Below are positions 62,323 through 64,000 of a stretch of DNA of 64,000 nucleotides, one piece after another. The DNA comes from Parabacteroides massiliensis (GTDB lineage Bacteria; Bacteroidota; Bacteroidia; Bacteroidales; Tannerellaceae). The notes below the pieces were generated by a model. That model was not told the DNA's origin. It saw only the letters and a program-made list of their open reading frames with translations, and did no database searches. The stretch covers positions 675,787 to 739,786 of the forward strand of contig NZ_LT700189.1 in the NCBI RefSeq assembly GCF_900155425.1, given 5' to 3'. The translations under genes and the position numbers were made by a program. The stretch's first letter is position 1; the number at the start of each line of letters is the position of its first letter.

Positions 62323-63615
62323 ATGTTTAAACATTTTGTAGTATTTGCAGGAGCCTCTTTGTTTGCAGTCTTTTTGCCGGCAAAGGCTCAGGAGCAACGC
62401 GACATTATAGCGATCTCCTCCGAAGAAATAACGACTCCTTCAGATACTGCGTCACGGAAGGAAGTTGTCACCGTAGACGGAGTGGCACTGAACGAAAAGC
62501 AGCAGAAACGCTACTACCGCCAATTACGTAAGGATTCCATCCGAGCCCGTAAAAACATCTGGTGGTCCATACTGGGCGGTCCTTCATACACACCGGAAGC
62601 TTCGTTGGGCGTCGGCGGTGCTGTCCTCGCCAGCTTCCGGATGAATAAACAGGACACGATTTCCCAACGTTCTTTCCTGCCTGCCGGCTTGAACCTTTCC
62701 ATAAACGGGACTATCGTTGCCGCAGGCGCCGGAACGTTTTTCTTCAATGAGAACCGTTTTCGCATCTACATGAATTATGGTTACCGGAACGAGCCTTCAC
62801 ACTATTACGGGAAAGGATTTGAAAAGGCGGAGAATCTCGAAAGAGGCGACTCCACGACCCGGTTCCATCGAAGCTATTTTCAATTGTATCCTCGATTTGT
62901 ATGGGAAGTCCGTCCGCATTTCTATTTAGGCGGCTTGTTTGACCTGAACTACACAAAGGTTTCGGATGTCAATCCGGTAATGAAAAACGATCCCTATTAC
63001 CAAAAATTCAAAAGCAAAGACTCGGATGGCAGCAAATACTTCAACGTCGGTATTGGCGGGCTCATCCAATATGACACTCGCGACGATGTGGCCACACCGA
63101 CACGCGGCATGCTGTTAGGAGCCAATTTCAAACTGTTCGGCAAATATTTGGGAGGCGCCTATAACTACGAGATCATCGAGCTTGAATACCGGCACTTCAA
63201 AAACGTGTTCCGTCCGCGCAGCACACTTGCCTGGATTGCCAAGAGCCAGGTCGGTTTAGGCGACGTCCCTTTTACGGAACTCCCGACTTTCGGTTCTCCA
63301 TTCGACCTTCGTGGTTATTATATGGGCAAATACCGCGACAAATCAATGGCCTACGGGATCGTTGAATACCGTCATATGTTCGGCTCCCCGGCCAAATACA
63401 AGAGCGGGAACTTCTGGGCAAAATGCGGCTTTGTCGCATGGGCCGGGACCGGGACGATCGGGGAAACTCCTTTTGACTGGCATAAATGGAAACTCAATTT
63501 CGGAGCCGGCCTCCGCTTCCAGATGCAGCCGGGAAAGAACTTCAGGCTGGATATCGGGAAAGAACCCGGACAACCGGGCATGCAGGTCTATATGAATATG
63601 ACAGAGGCTTTCTAA
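62323..63615 (+). CDS. Omp85/BamA-type outer-membrane barrel protein
   Basis: The 430-residue protein has a signal peptide (MFKHFVVFAGASLFAVFLPAKAQ), a short charged linker without POTRA domains, and a 16-strand-type barrel (from about 80) with the family traits YDTRDD, TPTRGMLLGANF, and a C-terminal aromatic (MTEAF). POTRA-less members occur in Bacteroidota as secretion or uptake barrels of unknown cargo. It shares direction with the histidine kinase gene and may be its target or partner. Confidence 0.88.
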   Translation: MFKHFVVFAGASLFAVFLPAKAQEQRDIIAISSEEITTPSDTASRKEVVTVDGVALNEKQQKRYYRQLRKDSIRARKNIWWSILGGPSYTPEASLGVGGAVLASFRMNKQDTISQRSFLPAGLNLSINGTIVAAGAGTFFFNENRFRIYMNYGYRNEPSHYYGKGFEKAENLERGDSTTRFHRSYFQLYPRFVWEVRPHFYLGGLFDLNYTKVSDVNPVMKNDPYYQKFKSKDSDGSKYFNVGIGGLIQYDTRDDVATPTRGMLLGANFKLFGKYLGGAYNYEIIELEYRHFKNVFRPRSTLAWIAKSQVGLGDVPFTELPTFGSPFDLRGYYMGKYRDKSMAYGIVEYRHMFGSPAKYKSGNFWAKCGFVAWAGTGTIGETPFDWHKWKLNFGAGLRFQMQPGKNFRLDIGKEPGQPGMQVYMNMTEAF

Positions 63616-63661
63616 GCATACAAAATCCGTGCCTGAAAGCCCCCGTAATATGTCAGAATGA

Positions 63662-64000
63662 TCAGAATGACATTCGCATCATAAACCGAACGCCTCTCGT
63701 CTGGATACCCAGATGGTCGCGATAGTTCAAACGCCAAACATAATCAAGACGAAGGAACTTAAAGATGTTTTCAATGCCGACACTGGCTTCCATATAAGGA
63801 GCTTTACCAAACGTGTAGGAACCGTCAGGGAAAAGATACAGGCCGTCTCCCCCGTTCATCGGATTGTTTTTCTCCGTCAGATGTCCCCACATGCCACGGA
63901 AACAAAAGACCTCTCTCCATTTCAACTTCTTGACAAGCGGCAGGCGGTTCAGCAAGTTTCCGTTCATATAGTATGTCAAATCCCAAGAAGCATATTCATC
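63662..64000 (-). CDS. C-terminal part of a DUF5686-type outer-membrane protein (partial)
   Basis: The frame enters from the right edge and ends at 63662. It reads SWDLTYYMNGNLLNRLPLV, then LKWREVFCFRGMWGH, and finishes LGIQTRGVRFMMRMSF, the pattern seen at the end of DUF5686 (carboxypeptidase-regulatory-like) barrel proteins. The N-terminal plug and most of the barrel are outside the window. It converges with the Omp85-type gene. Confidence 0.75.
   Translation of the reverse strand, partial: DEYASWDLTYYMNGNLLNRLPLVKKLKWREVFCFRGMWGHLTEKNNPMNGGDGLYLFPDGSYTFGKAPYMEASVGIENIFKFLRLDYVWRLNYRDHLGIQTRGVRFMMRMSF

Noticed and set aside
1-64000. tRNA and rRNA genes, prophage or integrative element
   Set aside because: No cloverleaf with CCA-type end, no rRNA signature, and no integrase, transposase or phage structural gene was found by eye. 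A tRNA-finding program would settle the tRNA point.

Overview
The window is chromosomal DNA from a Bacteroidota bacterium of the order Bacteroidales, probably Parabacteroides or a close relative. The genus is an inference from gene content and was not tested. Three things support the order: promoters with the Bacteroidota -7 element TAnnTTTG (often with TTTG 18-21 nt upstream) instead of sigma70 boxes, many lipoproteins with a Cys lipobox, and several glycan-degrading enzymes. Apart from one small suspected insert near 44-45 kb, the region looks like core genome. No tRNA, rRNA, CRISPR array, transposase, integrase or phage gene was seen.

Layout. 0-5.5 kb: mfd, a polyprenol-phosphate mannosyltransferase and a receiver-kinase hybrid. 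5.7-18.9 kb: secreted glycosidases (GH51, GH20, a large predicted GH and GH89) with a Gfo/Idh/MocA oxidoreductase, interrupted by glyA and by a toxin-antitoxin pair whose toxin is frameshifted. 19-27.7 kb: tandem MscS-type channels, an M16 protease, a DUF4268 protein and an M1 aminopeptidase. 27.8-32.4 kb: hisGDCB behind a classical attenuator with a His-rich leader peptide. 32.5-34.1 kb: a GH43 lipoprotein and a small lipoprotein. 34.2-43.7 kb: clpC-tex-ybaK on the minus strand, diverging from gyrA and a TPR protein.

44.0-45.0 kb: a small island flanked by a perfect 30-nt direct repeat. It holds a DUF4160/DUF2442 pair in which the DUF4160 gene has one nonsense codon. 45.1-53.9 kb: the most unusual region, a minus-strand cassette encoding a LytTR regulator, a membrane FHA/zinc-ribbon protein, a 79-residue protein with no basic residue, a zinc-ribbon FHA protein, a PP2C phosphatase, a membrane Ser/Thr kinase, an outer-membrane barrel, an FN3-like/Kelch lipoprotein and serine acetyltransferase. 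A short motif, [DE]-T-V-[IVLM], recurs in the kinase, one FHA protein and the acidic protein. I propose it marks phosphothreonine sites read by the FHA domains, making this a self-contained phospho-signalling circuit linked to the envelope and perhaps to cysteine synthesis.

54.2-64 kb: ppdK, a fused ADP-forming acyl-CoA synthetase, a thioredoxin-fold protein lacking its CxxC, an unrecognised protein, a histidine kinase with a four-Cys PAS region, an Omp85-type barrel and the end of a DUF5686-type protein cut by the window edge.

Three intergenic regions carry perfect 27-30 bp AT-rich inverted repeats built from the same heptamer-like units; one lies inside the his operon. All assignments come from reading motifs by eye; no database search was run.
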